The notes below the pieces were generated by a model that worked only from the letters and a program-made list of their open reading frames with translations, made no database searches and was not told the DNA's origin. Below, one piece after another: positions 35,960 through 45,030 of a DNA stretch of 64,000 nt. Positions within the stretch are counted from its first letter, which is position 1; the number at the start of each line of letters is the position of its first letter. The position numbers were made by a program, and so were the translations under genes. The DNA lies in NCBI GenBank assembly GCA_964520325.1, contig CAZFOB010000008.1, positions 1 through 64,000 on the forward strand, read 5' to 3'. Source of the DNA: CAZFOB01 sp964520325. GTDB lineage: Bacteria > Actinomycetota > JAICYB01.

Positions 35960-37829
35960 AGTTGATCGTGATGGAGTTGTCGCTTGCCGTGTTGCACGGG
36001 ACGTCGCCGCCTCGTTTGAAGACATCGTCCCCCGATGGCCATTTACCCGCGAGGAAGCGCCGACCGCCGACCGGTGGCTCACCTGTTGCGGACATGCGCC
36101 AGCAGCCGCGGAGCGTGGCGTCACCGTTCGGATTCTCCGCATCGGGATCCCACCATGACTCTTGCGAGTCCTTGATGCACGTGTAGTCGCCAGGGTCGAA
36201 GAAGCATGCACCGATCCTTGGATCGTTGCTTTCCACACGTCCGACCGAGTGGTTGCCCTGGTCGACGGCGTTGGGCGTGAGGAAGGGTCCGGCCACCTGG
36301 ATCCCACGGAAGAGCATGAAGAACGCGCGGTAGATGCCGCACGCTGCGAGCTCCTTCTCAGCCGTCACGTAGGGATCGCCTTCCAGCACGGCCTGGTGGC
36401 ACGGGGACTCCTCGAGCTTGTCTTCCCTCAAGTAGTGGCTGTGCGTCCACGCGTACTGCCACGCCTCCTGGTCCTGGGTGGCGGCTTCCTCGGTCTGGTC
36501 TCCCGTGAGGTCGCCGGCGACGACCCATTCCGGTAACCAGTTCGCGGCTGATGCGGACTTGCTGTGGTCGGCGTCGTAGCCGCCGAGCCAGACGACGGTT
36601 GTGACACGGTCGGTCTGCATCCTGGCGACGTTCTCTTGCGCCTTCGCGAGCTGTTCCGGATCGGTTTGGATCGAGTAGCCGTTGATCGGGTACGTGTACT
36701 CGCCGACGACGTCGACCGGACCACTTGGACAACCCTGCTTGAGCTTTGTCTTGAGAAGTTCCGCGAAGTATCTCTGCCCGGAGTACGAGGCGTCGGTCGT
36801 GTACAGGAGCCCGTACTTCCTCTCCTTGCCCATGTCCGCCGAGTTGCCGGAGTGGCTGACCTTGTAAGGGGCGACGCGCTTGCAGAAGTAGTCGGAGAAC
36901 AGAGCGGAGGAGTGCTCGACGTCCGGCCAGAACCCCCACAGGAAGGGAGCGTTCTCCCGGTACGTCTTGTTGGGGAGAGCCGCGAAAGCCCCATACACCG
37001 TGATCTGGCGTTTGATCGCAGCTTCGATCATCGCCGGAGCGTCGCCGAAGACCGTGTTGTCGATGACCGAGTAGGGGCCGATCCGTTCGTAGATGTCCTG
37101 GACGTCGGAGCGCCGCCCGGTCGGGCCGCTCGCCGGCGACCAGTAGATGTAGAAGTGCACGTGGCGGTCGTAGGTCTGGTAGCGGTCGTTGAAATAGCGA
37201 GAAAGTGCTCTGGCGATCACCACATCGTCGGCGTCGGCGGTGCCTTCGCCGTTCATGCATCCGATGTCTTCGGGGTCGTTCGGTTCGGAATCGACGTCGC
37301 AGATCTCCCCGGCTGGCGGTGTCGTTTCGAATCCGCTGTCGCCGCCAAAGGTCTGACGAGCGTCGGTATACAGCACCACCTTGATCTCGTCCTTCGTGAC
37401 CCCGCGGTATGTCGCGCCGCCGTTGTCGCCCGTGAAGAACGGGACGCACGAGGGAGCGTTCGGGTCCTCGGTCTGACGAGCGCCCACATCGCCCGGCGGG
37501 TCCACACAACGTTTCACGATGGGCGCGTCGCCCTCGCCGAGCTTGATCAACTTGTCCGGGTCCGGGTCCGGGTCGGTTGCCCCCGTCTCGATCGTGTTCG
37601 ATGTCCCCAGCCCGAGCGTGGAGAGCGAGCCCTCCTGCGGCGGCGGCTGGTCTTCGTCCTCGGGTGGGATCGGGGCGTACTCAAGGACGGTCGTGGGGTT
37701 GGATTGGGGGAGGTTGAGCGCCGACGGCATGATCACGAACATGATCAGGAGCGCGACCGCGAACGTGACGAGCGGCGGGTAGCGCCGCAGCCAGCGGCGT
37801 GAAGTCTTCGGGGTGTGTGTTTCGGCCAT
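35958..37829 (-). CDS. Membrane-anchored LivJ-like ligand-binding protein
   Basis: A 623-residue periplasmic-binding-protein-like receptor of the branched-chain amino acid (Peripla_BP_6) type. A single N-terminal membrane helix (YPPLVTFAVALLIMFVIMPS) anchors it instead of a lipid. A Pro/Asp-rich linker leads to the domain opening ATYRGVTKDEIKVVLYTDAR, with further fold markers YGLLYTTDASYSGQRYFAELL and VTTVVWLGGYDADHSKSA. Many Cys are conserved in pairs, unusual for LivJ. It is divergent from the DUF58 operon and 5 kb from the LivHM permease, so it is the likely receptor for that transporter. The ligand is unknown. Confidence 0.85.
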   Translation of the reverse strand: MAETHTPKTSRRWLRRYPPLVTFAVALLIMFVIMPSALNLPQSNPTTVLEYAPIPPEDEDQPPPQEGSLSTLGLGTSNTIETGATDPDPDPDKLIKLGEGDAPIVKRCVDPPGDVGARQTEDPNAPSCVPFFTGDNGGATYRGVTKDEIKVVLYTDARQTFGGDSGFETTPPAGEICDVDSEPNDPEDIGCMNGEGTADADDVVIARALSRYFNDRYQTYDRHVHFYIYWSPASGPTGRRSDVQDIYERIGPYSVIDNTVFGDAPAMIEAAIKRQITVYGAFAALPNKTYRENAPFLWGFWPDVEHSSALFSDYFCKRVAPYKVSHSGNSADMGKERKYGLLYTTDASYSGQRYFAELLKTKLKQGCPSGPVDVVGEYTYPINGYSIQTDPEQLAKAQENVARMQTDRVTTVVWLGGYDADHSKSASAANWLPEWVVAGDLTGDQTEEAATQDQEAWQYAWTHSHYLREDKLEESPCHQAVLEGDPYVTAEKELAACGIYRAFFMLFRGIQVAGPFLTPNAVDQGNHSVGRVESNDPRIGACFFDPGDYTCIKDSQESWWDPDAENPNGDATLRGCWRMSATGEPPVGGRRFLAGKWPSGDDVFKRGGDVPCNTASDNSITIN

Positions 37830-38061
37830 TGTTCTCTGCGGGCGCTACAGATCCCTGCCGGAAAGCATCATAGCCCAGCCTGCCTCTCTCAGCCGCTGAT
37901 GGGTACTGCCGATCCCGGCTTGCGAACGCTCGGGAGAAGAAGGAAGTTCCCGGGCGTTGTATGGCTGTTATGACACGGGATGCTGATTTCACGTTTTGGT
38001 ATCGTCTCGTGATGCCCCGTCTCCGGATGCCGTTGGGTCGAGGAGGGGTCAACACACCTCA
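37830..38061. promoter_or_regulatory. Divergent promoter region
   Basis: A 232-base gap between the LivJ-like gene and the DUF58 operon. It must hold both promoters. I see an AT-richer stretch (TGATTTCACGTTTTGGTATC, 37984-38003) and the site GAGGAGGGG before the DUF58 start, but no pair of -35/-10 elements I would defend, and no clear operator. Confidence 0.4.
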
Positions 38062-39435
38062 ATGAAGCTGATGGAACGACGCCGCCGTCGGGATTCGGCG
38101 TCCAAACCGAAAACCCCGGCCCTTCGAGCGACCCCCGTCCGCCAGGGACGGTTCAGCCGGATCCTCACTCTCCGCGACCGGATCGTCGATTCGCTTACGG
38201 CAGGCAACGTCAGGGAACGGTGGCGCAGCTTGCAGCGCAAGCTCCACCTGACGAGGACCGGCCAGGTCGCAGTGGTCGCCGCCGTCGTCCCGTGGCTCAT
38301 CGCCTACCTCGTTGCCGGCAAGGCGCTCTATATCTTCGCCTATGGCACCCTGCTCATTATCGTCGTCAGCTACCTCCTCGCGCCGAGGGGGCTCAAGCTC
38401 GAAGCCGAACGCGCTGGTCTGCGGCCCCGAGCGCAGCAGGGCGACCGCCTCGAGGTGAAGCTCGAGCTCACGGCGAGCCGAGGGGTCTCAACCTTCATCC
38501 TCGAAGAGCGTGTCCCTGAGCGGCTCGGAACGACCGTCAAGGTTCCGGTCCCGAGGATGGCGCGCGGCGCGACGGTCTCTCATCCCTACAGCCTCCTGTG
38601 CCGGCGCCGCGGGGTGTACACGGTCGGCCCCCTCGTCGCCGTCACGAGCGATCCGCTCGGACTGACAGAACGGGAGACGCTGCTCGCTCCCGAGTTCGAG
38701 CTCCTCGTTCATCCCCGTGTCGAGCACGTGGCGGACCGTCCTCTCACTCGACGGTACGAAGACCCGCCGATCCGTCCCCCGGTCTCGAAGCCGTGGCCCT
38801 CTGGTCTCGAGTTCTACGGGATGCGCGAGTACGCGCCGGGCGATGACCTGCGCCGGATCGTCTGGCGGGCGTCGGCACGCACGGGGAAGCTCATGGTGCG
38901 CGAGGCGGAAGAGGGGATCACCGACAGCATCATGGTCATCCTGGACACTGATCGCGGTTCTCACAGCTGGGACGGCGATCACTCGGAGTCGTTCGAGACG
39001 GGCGTCCGCACCGCAGCTTCGCTCGCCGTCCGTCACCTCAGGGACGGCTACGAGCTGCGGAACGAATCAAACGCCGGCCAGTTGACCCGGACGCTGCGCG
39101 GCTCAGGTACGCAGCTCGAGCTCCTCGACGCCTACGCGCGCGTGGAGCTTTCGCGTGAACCTCTCGCGGCCGCTGTCAGGCGGATGATCGCCAACCCGCG
39201 GCGCGACGCCCACGCGATCCTGATAACTCCACACCTCGATGAGCCGACGGCCGCGCAGCTCAGGCTCGTCCTCGTGAAGGGCATCTCCATGCTGGTGATC
39301 GGCCTGCTGTGGGATGAGCGCGGCGGCCTGAGCGTCGCGCGCGCCGCGGCTTTGGGGTGTGCGGTGACGAGCGTGAGCCCCGGTCAAGAGCTGTCGAGTG
39401 CGTTGCGCCACGACATCGGAGCCGGTAGCCGCTGA
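38062..39435 (+). CDS. DUF58 domain membrane protein
   Basis: A 457-residue protein with two membrane helices (VAVVAAVVPWLIAYLVAGKA and YIFAYGTLLIIVVSYLLA, about residues 72-112) and a C-terminal DUF58 domain carrying the signature GMREYAPGDDLRRIVWRASA and TGKLMVREAEE. DUF58 proteins are the standard partners of MoxR ATPases, with a vWA-like fold and a proposed chaperone role at the membrane. I start at the ATG at 38062, 12 bases after GAGGAGGGG, rather than at 37996. It overlaps the next gene by one base (TGATG). Confidence 0.9.
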   Translation: MKLMERRRRRDSASKPKTPALRATPVRQGRFSRILTLRDRIVDSLTAGNVRERWRSLQRKLHLTRTGQVAVVAAVVPWLIAYLVAGKALYIFAYGTLLIIVVSYLLAPRGLKLEAERAGLRPRAQQGDRLEVKLELTASRGVSTFILEERVPERLGTTVKVPVPRMARGATVSHPYSLLCRRRGVYTVGPLVAVTSDPLGLTERETLLAPEFELLVHPRVEHVADRPLTRRYEDPPIRPPVSKPWPSGLEFYGMREYAPGDDLRRIVWRASARTGKLMVREAEEGITDSIMVILDTDRGSHSWDGDHSESFETGVRTAASLAVRHLRDGYELRNESNAGQLTRTLRGSGTQLELLDAYARVELSREPLAAAVRRMIANPRRDAHAILITPHLDEPTAAQLRLVLVKGISMLVIGLLWDERGGLSVARAAALGCAVTSVSPGQELSSALRHDIGAGSR

Positions 39436-41714
39436 TGGCGACGACGCGCTCCGACATCGCGACTGCCGAGATCGAACGCGTCGAACCGCCGGCGCCGTCC
39501 CAGGTCCCTAGTTCCTCCCCGGAACAGTCCCGCCCCCTTATCCCTGTCCTCCGACTCAGCATCGCATCTGGAGCAGCGACTCTCGCCGCTGCCGTGATGG
39601 TGGGTGGTGTCTTCGTGGGGATCAGTCCGCGGATCTGGGCGTCGATCGCCGGCATCCTCGGCATCGTCGCTGCTGCGCGCGTCCGCCAGATCAAGAACCC
39701 GATCGTCATGAACGTCGCGATCGCATTGAGCATCACCGCGATCGGCATCGTCATGACGATCCCGGCGGGCGCCTTGAACGACATCCTGAACCTCGGCCCA
39801 TTCATCCGGGAAGCCGTCACGGCTGGTGACGTCACCCGTCCGCCGGTGGAGCTGACCCTCGGCTGGCGCGCGATCCTCGGCTGGTTGATGGCGGGGATCG
39901 GGTTCGCCTCGGCGTGGGTCGCCATGGAGATCCGGCGACCGGCGCTCGGGCTGATGATCCCGCTACCGATCGTCGCCGTCGCGGCGATCAGCGTTCCGAA
40001 CGAAGCGAGGGTCGGTTCTGGCATCGGCAGCCTCGTGCTCTTCGCGCTCGGGCTGGGGCTTCTGTCCGGTGTCGACCTCGAAGGGGAAGGGGGGCAGCGC
40101 TCTCTTGCGTTCGAGCTGCGTAGGGCGGCGCGTGCGGTCCCGATGCTCGCGATCCTCACGGTCGCGTTGATCGGATTGTCGCAAGCCGACTTTCTGTTCC
40201 CTCGGCCTCTGTACGACCCGACGCAGTCGGCGCAGAAACCGAAGGCGATCCCGCTGAGCGAAGTTCCGGACCGGGTGCTGTTCACTGCCGATAGCTCGGT
40301 GACCGGCCCATGGCGGATGGGAAGTCTCGACGTCTACGACGGCGAGGACTGGCGGCTCCCGCCGTTCGCCGACAACCGCATCAAGCCCGTTCCGTCGGAC
40401 GGCATCATCGACAGCGAGCTCGAGCCTGGGGTCAGGGCGACGTTCAGCGTCGAAGGGTTGTCTGGAGCTGTCCTGCCCGGGCTTCCGAACCTCGTCGGGC
40501 TCGTCGCCGACGGCCCGAGCCTGGCTCATGACAGCCGCACGGGTGTCATCCGTCTGTCTCAGGGGACGATCCAGCCCGGTCTCGAGTACACGGTGACCGC
40601 TGCACAGATCCCGTCCGTTGACGACCTCAAGAAGGTAAGCGCATCGCCACCGGACGAGATCGAGGGTCTGTCCGCCGAACGGTTCCTCGAGATTCCGCCG
40701 CCTCCGCCGGCGGTCCAGGCGCTCCTGGCACGAGCTCCCAAGGATTCGAAGTGGGAGACGCTCGACTTCCTTCGCAATCAGATTCTCGACACGGTGGCCG
40801 CATCGGGGGCCGGGTCACCAGTCAGCGTGCCGCCTGAGACCGTGCAGGACATGCTCGCCGGTTCGAAGGAAGGGACGCCGTTCGAGATCGTCGCCGGGCA
40901 GGCCATGCTCGCGCGGTGGGCTGGGGTTCCGTCGCGCATCGGGTACGGCTTCGACGGTGGCGAGAAGGTTTCCGGCGGCGTCGTCGAGGTGCGTCCGAAG
41001 CACGGTGCGTCGTTCCTCGAGGTGTACTTCCCCGGATACAAGTGGCTTCCGTTGATCGGTACGCCGCGTAAAGCGAAGTCCTCGTTCGGGAACGACGCCA
41101 CTCAGACCGATGAATCGATCATCGCGAGCGATGACTTCGCCGTTCAGGTGTACGTCCCCTTCGAGACCGATGCACGGAGCTTCCTCTTCGAACAGGTACG
41201 CGCGATCCTCGTCGTCGTTGTGCCGATCGTCGCGCTCATCCTGCTCGTGTACTTCCTCTGGCCGGCGATCCGCAAGGGCTATCTCAGAACACGCAGACGT
41301 TCGTGGGCGCGCGATCAACAGTCGTGGGCGCGCATCGCGCTCGCCTATGCCGAATGGCGAGACCTCTGTACCGATTTCGGGTACCGCCACGCAACCGATA
41401 CACCGCTGATGTTCCTCGACCGCGTTATTCCAGATGACGAGCACGCGCAGCTGGCGTGGCTCGTGACGCGCGGGTTGTGGGGCGATCTCCGTGACGACCT
41501 CACCGAGGACGACGCAGCAGCCGCCGAAGAGCTCGCGCGCACGCTCCGCAAACGCCTCAGTCAGGCGCACCCGTGGACACTGCGCGTCATCTCTGCCATC
41601 TCGCGACTATCTCTCAGGTACCCTTACGCACCGATGCTCGATCACCTCGAGCGCAGTCCGGCCACCCCCCGAGCGACCGCGGAAGAGGAGGATCGTGTTC
41701 GGATCGGTTCATAG
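39435..41714 (+). CDS. Transglutaminase-fold membrane protein lacking the catalytic triad
   Basis: A 759-residue protein of the TgpA-like plan: about six N-terminal membrane helices, an extracytoplasmic middle, a transglutaminase-like domain (about 440-545), a further helix (ILVVVVPIVALILLVYFLWP, near 594-613) and a cytoplasmic C-terminal domain. In the transglutaminase core the position of the catalytic Cys is Pro482 (GTPFEIVAGQAMLARWAGVP), that of the His is Ala525 (GASFLEVY) and that of the Asp is Ile541 (KWLPLIGTP). It is therefore probably not an enzyme but a binding or structural component of the MoxR-DUF58 assembly. Coupled to DUF58 (TGATG). Confidence 0.87.
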   Translation: MATTRSDIATAEIERVEPPAPSQVPSSSPEQSRPLIPVLRLSIASGAATLAAAVMVGGVFVGISPRIWASIAGILGIVAAARVRQIKNPIVMNVAIALSITAIGIVMTIPAGALNDILNLGPFIREAVTAGDVTRPPVELTLGWRAILGWLMAGIGFASAWVAMEIRRPALGLMIPLPIVAVAAISVPNEARVGSGIGSLVLFALGLGLLSGVDLEGEGGQRSLAFELRRAARAVPMLAILTVALIGLSQADFLFPRPLYDPTQSAQKPKAIPLSEVPDRVLFTADSSVTGPWRMGSLDVYDGEDWRLPPFADNRIKPVPSDGIIDSELEPGVRATFSVEGLSGAVLPGLPNLVGLVADGPSLAHDSRTGVIRLSQGTIQPGLEYTVTAAQIPSVDDLKKVSASPPDEIEGLSAERFLEIPPPPPAVQALLARAPKDSKWETLDFLRNQILDTVAASGAGSPVSVPPETVQDMLAGSKEGTPFEIVAGQAMLARWAGVPSRIGYGFDGGEKVSGGVVEVRPKHGASFLEVYFPGYKWLPLIGTPRKAKSSFGNDATQTDESIIASDDFAVQVYVPFETDARSFLFEQVRAILVVVVPIVALILLVYFLWPAIRKGYLRTRRRSWARDQQSWARIALAYAEWRDLCTDFGYRHATDTPLMFLDRVIPDDEHAQLAWLVTRGLWGDLRDDLTEDDAAAAEELARTLRKRLSQAHPWTLRVISAISRLSLRYPYAPMLDHLERSPATPRATAEEEDRVRIGS

Positions 41715-42681
41715 GCAGACCGGCGTCTTGTTGATCGCACTCGGCTTCCTCGCATTCGCGTGCGGGAACGCACCCGAGTCCGGGGTGAACGTCAAGACGG
41801 TCGTGACCGACCTCACGTACGGGATCCCGCCGACACCGAGGCCTGCGCCACCGGCGAACACAGGGACGAAGACGACGCAACCTCTGGGCACCGTGCTCGA
41901 GGGCGGTGAGCTGCCAAAGGCGATACCACCGCCGGCCGGCCGAGTCGATCCATGCCCGCCGGCCCTGCCTACGGTCTTCCCTCCTACCGCGCCGGCGTCG
42001 ATCGCGGGTGTGCCTGAGGAGGGCAAATTCACGTGGCGCACGGACGGATTCCAGGTCCTTCCACCGCCGATCGGCCGCGTCAAGTTGGCGCCATTCGCCG
42101 TACGTGAGGTCGCCAACGTCGGCAACGGGCCCGTGTTCACGACGGTCGAGAGGGAGATGGTCGTCGGCTCCCAGTTCACCGTCCGAACGACCTACGAGTA
42201 CCGGAAAGGCGATGTCGACAAGCAGGAGCAGGGCGTCGCCGTCGACCGCACCGGCCTCTACCTCACGAAGGTCGAGCGGATACACAAAAGCGATTCGACC
42301 GCGAACAGCGAGTTCAATCCGAACCCGCCGGTCCTGGTTCTTCCCCAGCCGGCCGTGCTCGGCGATTCGGTCGACTCCGTCGGCGTCGATCCGGTCTCGT
42401 TCGAGGTGCTCCGCCAGGACGGGAACATCACGAAGCGTGTGCGTGTCAACGCCTGCGGCAAGCCGCAGGACACCTTCTTCGTGGAAACCTTTCAGGACTT
42501 CGTGGCTGCTGACGGACAGACCACGCGCCGCAAGTACCAGTACGGCATCGCAACGATCATGGGCGGCCTCCCGATCATCGAGCACATCGAGTCGCCGTGT
42601 GTCGACACGGGAGGCAAGTGTCAGGAGGACGCCGTGACCTTCCAGATGGACGCCCATATCGGGCAGCTCGATCCCGACTGA
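41695..42681 (+). CDS. Lipoprotein of unknown function
   Basis: A 328-residue exported protein. GTG start behind GGAAGAGGAGG, inside the last 20 bases of the previous gene. Signal peptide with lipobox Phe-Ala-Cys (LIALGFLAFACGNAPES), then a Pro/Thr-rich linker to about residue 105 and a beta-rich domain (VFTTVEREMVVGSQFTVRTT, YGIATIMGGLPIIEHIES) with two Cys near the C terminus (SPCVDTGGKCQED). The general look is of a folded surface domain on a long stalk. No family recognised. Placed between the transglutaminase-fold protein and the Liv permease. Confidence 0.8.
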   Translation: MFGSVHRQTGVLLIALGFLAFACGNAPESGVNVKTVVTDLTYGIPPTPRPAPPANTGTKTTQPLGTVLEGGELPKAIPPPAGRVDPCPPALPTVFPPTAPASIAGVPEEGKFTWRTDGFQVLPPPIGRVKLAPFAVREVANVGNGPVFTTVEREMVVGSQFTVRTTYEYRKGDVDKQEQGVAVDRTGLYLTKVERIHKSDSTANSEFNPNPPVLVLPQPAVLGDSVDSVGVDPVSFEVLRQDGNITKRVRVNACGKPQDTFFVETFQDFVAADGQTTRRKYQYGIATIMGGLPIIEHIESPCVDTGGKCQEDAVTFQMDAHIGQLDPD

Positions 42682-42704
42682 TGACACCCGAGTTGGCGCG
42701 GTAA

Positions 42705-45017
42705 ATGGGGATGGCATCCCGAGCCGGTGCGACGGGCGCTCTGCGCCGCGTCGACAAGAGTGTGCTGAGCGGTGCGATCGTTCTCGCTGCCGTGGTCGTT
42801 ACCCTTGCCCTGACGCAGCTGATCCTTCCAGGCACGGGCGGCGGTGGAACCCCGACGGCGATCCTCTTCAAGGGCCTGGTGAGCGGACTTCTCAATTCAC
42901 TCACGGCCGTCGGTCTGGTTCTTCTCTACCGAAGCCACCGCATCATCAATTTCGCACAGGCCGCTCTTGGTGTCGCGGGGGGCGTGTTCGTCGCGAACCT
43001 GATGTCGCTCCTCGGGTGGAACTTCTTCATCGCATTCGCTGCGGGCGTAGTGGTGGCAGCGCTCATCGGGCTGATCTTCCAGCTGGTCTTCGTGATCCGG
43101 TTCTTCAACGCCCCGCGCCTCACGTTGACGATCCTGACGATCGCGGCCGTGCCGGCTATCCAAACAGCGACGGGATTCATCAACCAGCTCCCGATCTTTC
43201 CTCCGGTCGCCGATCGGACGCCGGAGCAGCTGACCGGACAGGACTTCTCGCTCCCGTTCGAGGATTTCTCGTTCAGGTTGGGGTCGTTCGGGCTCGATTT
43301 CGGCTTCGCGCACCTGTTCGCCATCGGCATGTCGATCATGGCCCTCCTCGCTCTAACGGCGTTCTTCCGTTTCTCCCGGTTCGGTGTGGCGATCCGGGCG
43401 GCGGCCGAGAACACCGACCGCGCGAAGATGCTCGGAGTAAGCGTGATCGCCCTCTCGATGATCACGTGGTCGATGGCCGGAGCACTCGGCGGCCTTGGAG
43501 TGATCCTCGACGGCGCGGTCCGCGGCCAGTTCGCGACGGGTCAGATCTCGCCCGAGTTGATCATCGTCCCGCTCGCCGCCGCGGCGGTCGCGCGCTTCGG
43601 GAGCTACCCGATCACCGTCGCAGCAGCGCTTGTCATCACGCTGCTCCGCGAGGCGATCAGGTTCTCGTATGAGACACACGTGCCGCTGATCGACATCGGG
43701 CTGCTCGCCGTCATCCTCATCGCCTTCCTGCTGACGCGTCAACGCGCGCAGCGCGCGGAGGAGACGGACGCGACGTCGTTCGAATCGGCGAAGGAGCAAC
43801 GGCAGATCCCGAAGGAGTTGATGGAGATCGCCTCGGTGTCGATCGCCCGCCGCGCGCTCCTGGCCGTTGTCGGGATCGGCCTCATCGTGTTTCCTCTTGC
43901 CGCCACGCCTGGGCAGATCAACGAAGCCGGCTACCTCATCCTCGTCGCCGTCTCGATGCTTTCACTCGTGGTGCTCACCGGCTGGGCGGGCCAGGCGAGC
44001 CTCGGACAGTTCGCGTTCGTCGGCGTTGCGGCGGTCGTCGGTGGCTCGTTGACGTCACGGGTCGGCCTTCCCTTCTGGGTCGCACTTGTGATCGTCCCGT
44101 TCTTCACCGCGGCGTTCACGGTCGTGATGGGCATCCCGGCTTTGCGGATCCGCGGGTTGTTCCTCGCCGTTGCGACTTTCGTATTCGCGATCGCTGTCCA
44201 ATCCGCACTTTTCGAGGAGCGGTACTTCGGCTGGCTGCTCCCGAAGTCGATCGACAGGCCGACGCTCTTCTTTTTTGATTTCGAGGACGGGCGGAGCATG
44301 TACTACCTGAACCTCATCGTGCTCGCGTTCGCGGTGTTTATCGTCGTGGTCCTGCGGCGCAGCCGTCCTGGCCGAGTTCTCATCGGGATGCGTGATAACG
44401 AGAACAATCTGCGCGCCTTCGGCATCGACCCGACGCGCATGCGCCTGACTGCGTTCGCGATGTCGGGGTTCCTGTGCGGTTTGTCCGGCGTGATGATCGC
44501 TCACCATCAGCGCGCTGTGACGGCGCCTGATTTCCCGCTCGAGCTCAGCGTCAACGTCTTCCTGTACGCCGTCGTCGGCGGTGTCGGATCGACGTTCGGC
44601 GTATTGCTCGGCGCCCTGTACTTCTCGATGCAACGACTCGTGACGAACGACCTCTGGGCGTTGGTCGTGGGACCGGTTGGTTTGTTGGCCGTCCTCTACA
44701 TCTCTCCGGGCGGACTCGCGGCGCTGGTCACCTCGATCCGCGACGGGATCCTCAAGATCGTGGCTCAGCGCCGTCAGATGGTCGTGCCCGCGTTGTTCGC
44801 CGACATCGATCCGGCTGCTCTTGAGAGTCGTCTGATCCCGCTCGCCGAGCCGATCCCGGGGTCCGGATTAGGATCACTCCCGCACGACCAGCGCTACGCG
44901 TCCGAGTCTGGCCTCTACGGGCGCCGCGGTAAAGCGGCCGAAGGCGCCACGCGACGCGACGACGAGGCGAAGCTCCTCGGTGCCGCCGCAGAGCATGCCG
45001 GGGCCGGAACGGAATGA
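42705..45017 (+). CDS. Fused LivH-LivM branched-chain-type ABC permease
   Basis: A 770-residue single chain carrying both permease halves of a branched-chain amino acid type importer. LivH half, about 55-350: LLNSLTAVGLVLLYRSHRII and FARFGVAIRAAAENTDRAKM-like coupling loop (RFSRFGVAIRAAAENTDRA, near 225-243). LivM half, about 390-690: VLTGWAGQASLGQFAFVGVA and the coupling loop SRPGRVLIGMRDNENNLRAF near 552. The last 70 residues are cytoplasmic. The family normally uses two genes. An ATG at 42711 is an alternative start. Followed after 13 bases by the MFS-LivF-LivG fusion, which supplies both ATPases. Confidence 0.93.
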   Translation: MGMASRAGATGALRRVDKSVLSGAIVLAAVVVTLALTQLILPGTGGGGTPTAILFKGLVSGLLNSLTAVGLVLLYRSHRIINFAQAALGVAGGVFVANLMSLLGWNFFIAFAAGVVVAALIGLIFQLVFVIRFFNAPRLTLTILTIAAVPAIQTATGFINQLPIFPPVADRTPEQLTGQDFSLPFEDFSFRLGSFGLDFGFAHLFAIGMSIMALLALTAFFRFSRFGVAIRAAAENTDRAKMLGVSVIALSMITWSMAGALGGLGVILDGAVRGQFATGQISPELIIVPLAAAAVARFGSYPITVAAALVITLLREAIRFSYETHVPLIDIGLLAVILIAFLLTRQRAQRAEETDATSFESAKEQRQIPKELMEIASVSIARRALLAVVGIGLIVFPLAATPGQINEAGYLILVAVSMLSLVVLTGWAGQASLGQFAFVGVAAVVGGSLTSRVGLPFWVALVIVPFFTAAFTVVMGIPALRIRGLFLAVATFVFAIAVQSALFEERYFGWLLPKSIDRPTLFFFDFEDGRSMYYLNLIVLAFAVFIVVVLRRSRPGRVLIGMRDNENNLRAFGIDPTRMRLTAFAMSGFLCGLSGVMIAHHQRAVTAPDFPLELSVNVFLYAVVGGVGSTFGVLLGALYFSMQRLVTNDLWALVVGPVGLLAVLYISPGGLAALVTSIRDGILKIVAQRRQMVVPALFADIDPAALESRLIPLAEPIPGSGLGSLPHDQRYASESGLYGRRGKAAEGATRRDDEAKLLGAAAEHAGAGTE

Positions 45018-45030
45018 GAGGGACGCCTCG

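Noticed and set aside
37960..38010. ATGACA and TATCGT as a promoter pair for the DUF58 operon
   Set aside because: The spacing of 24 bases is too long.
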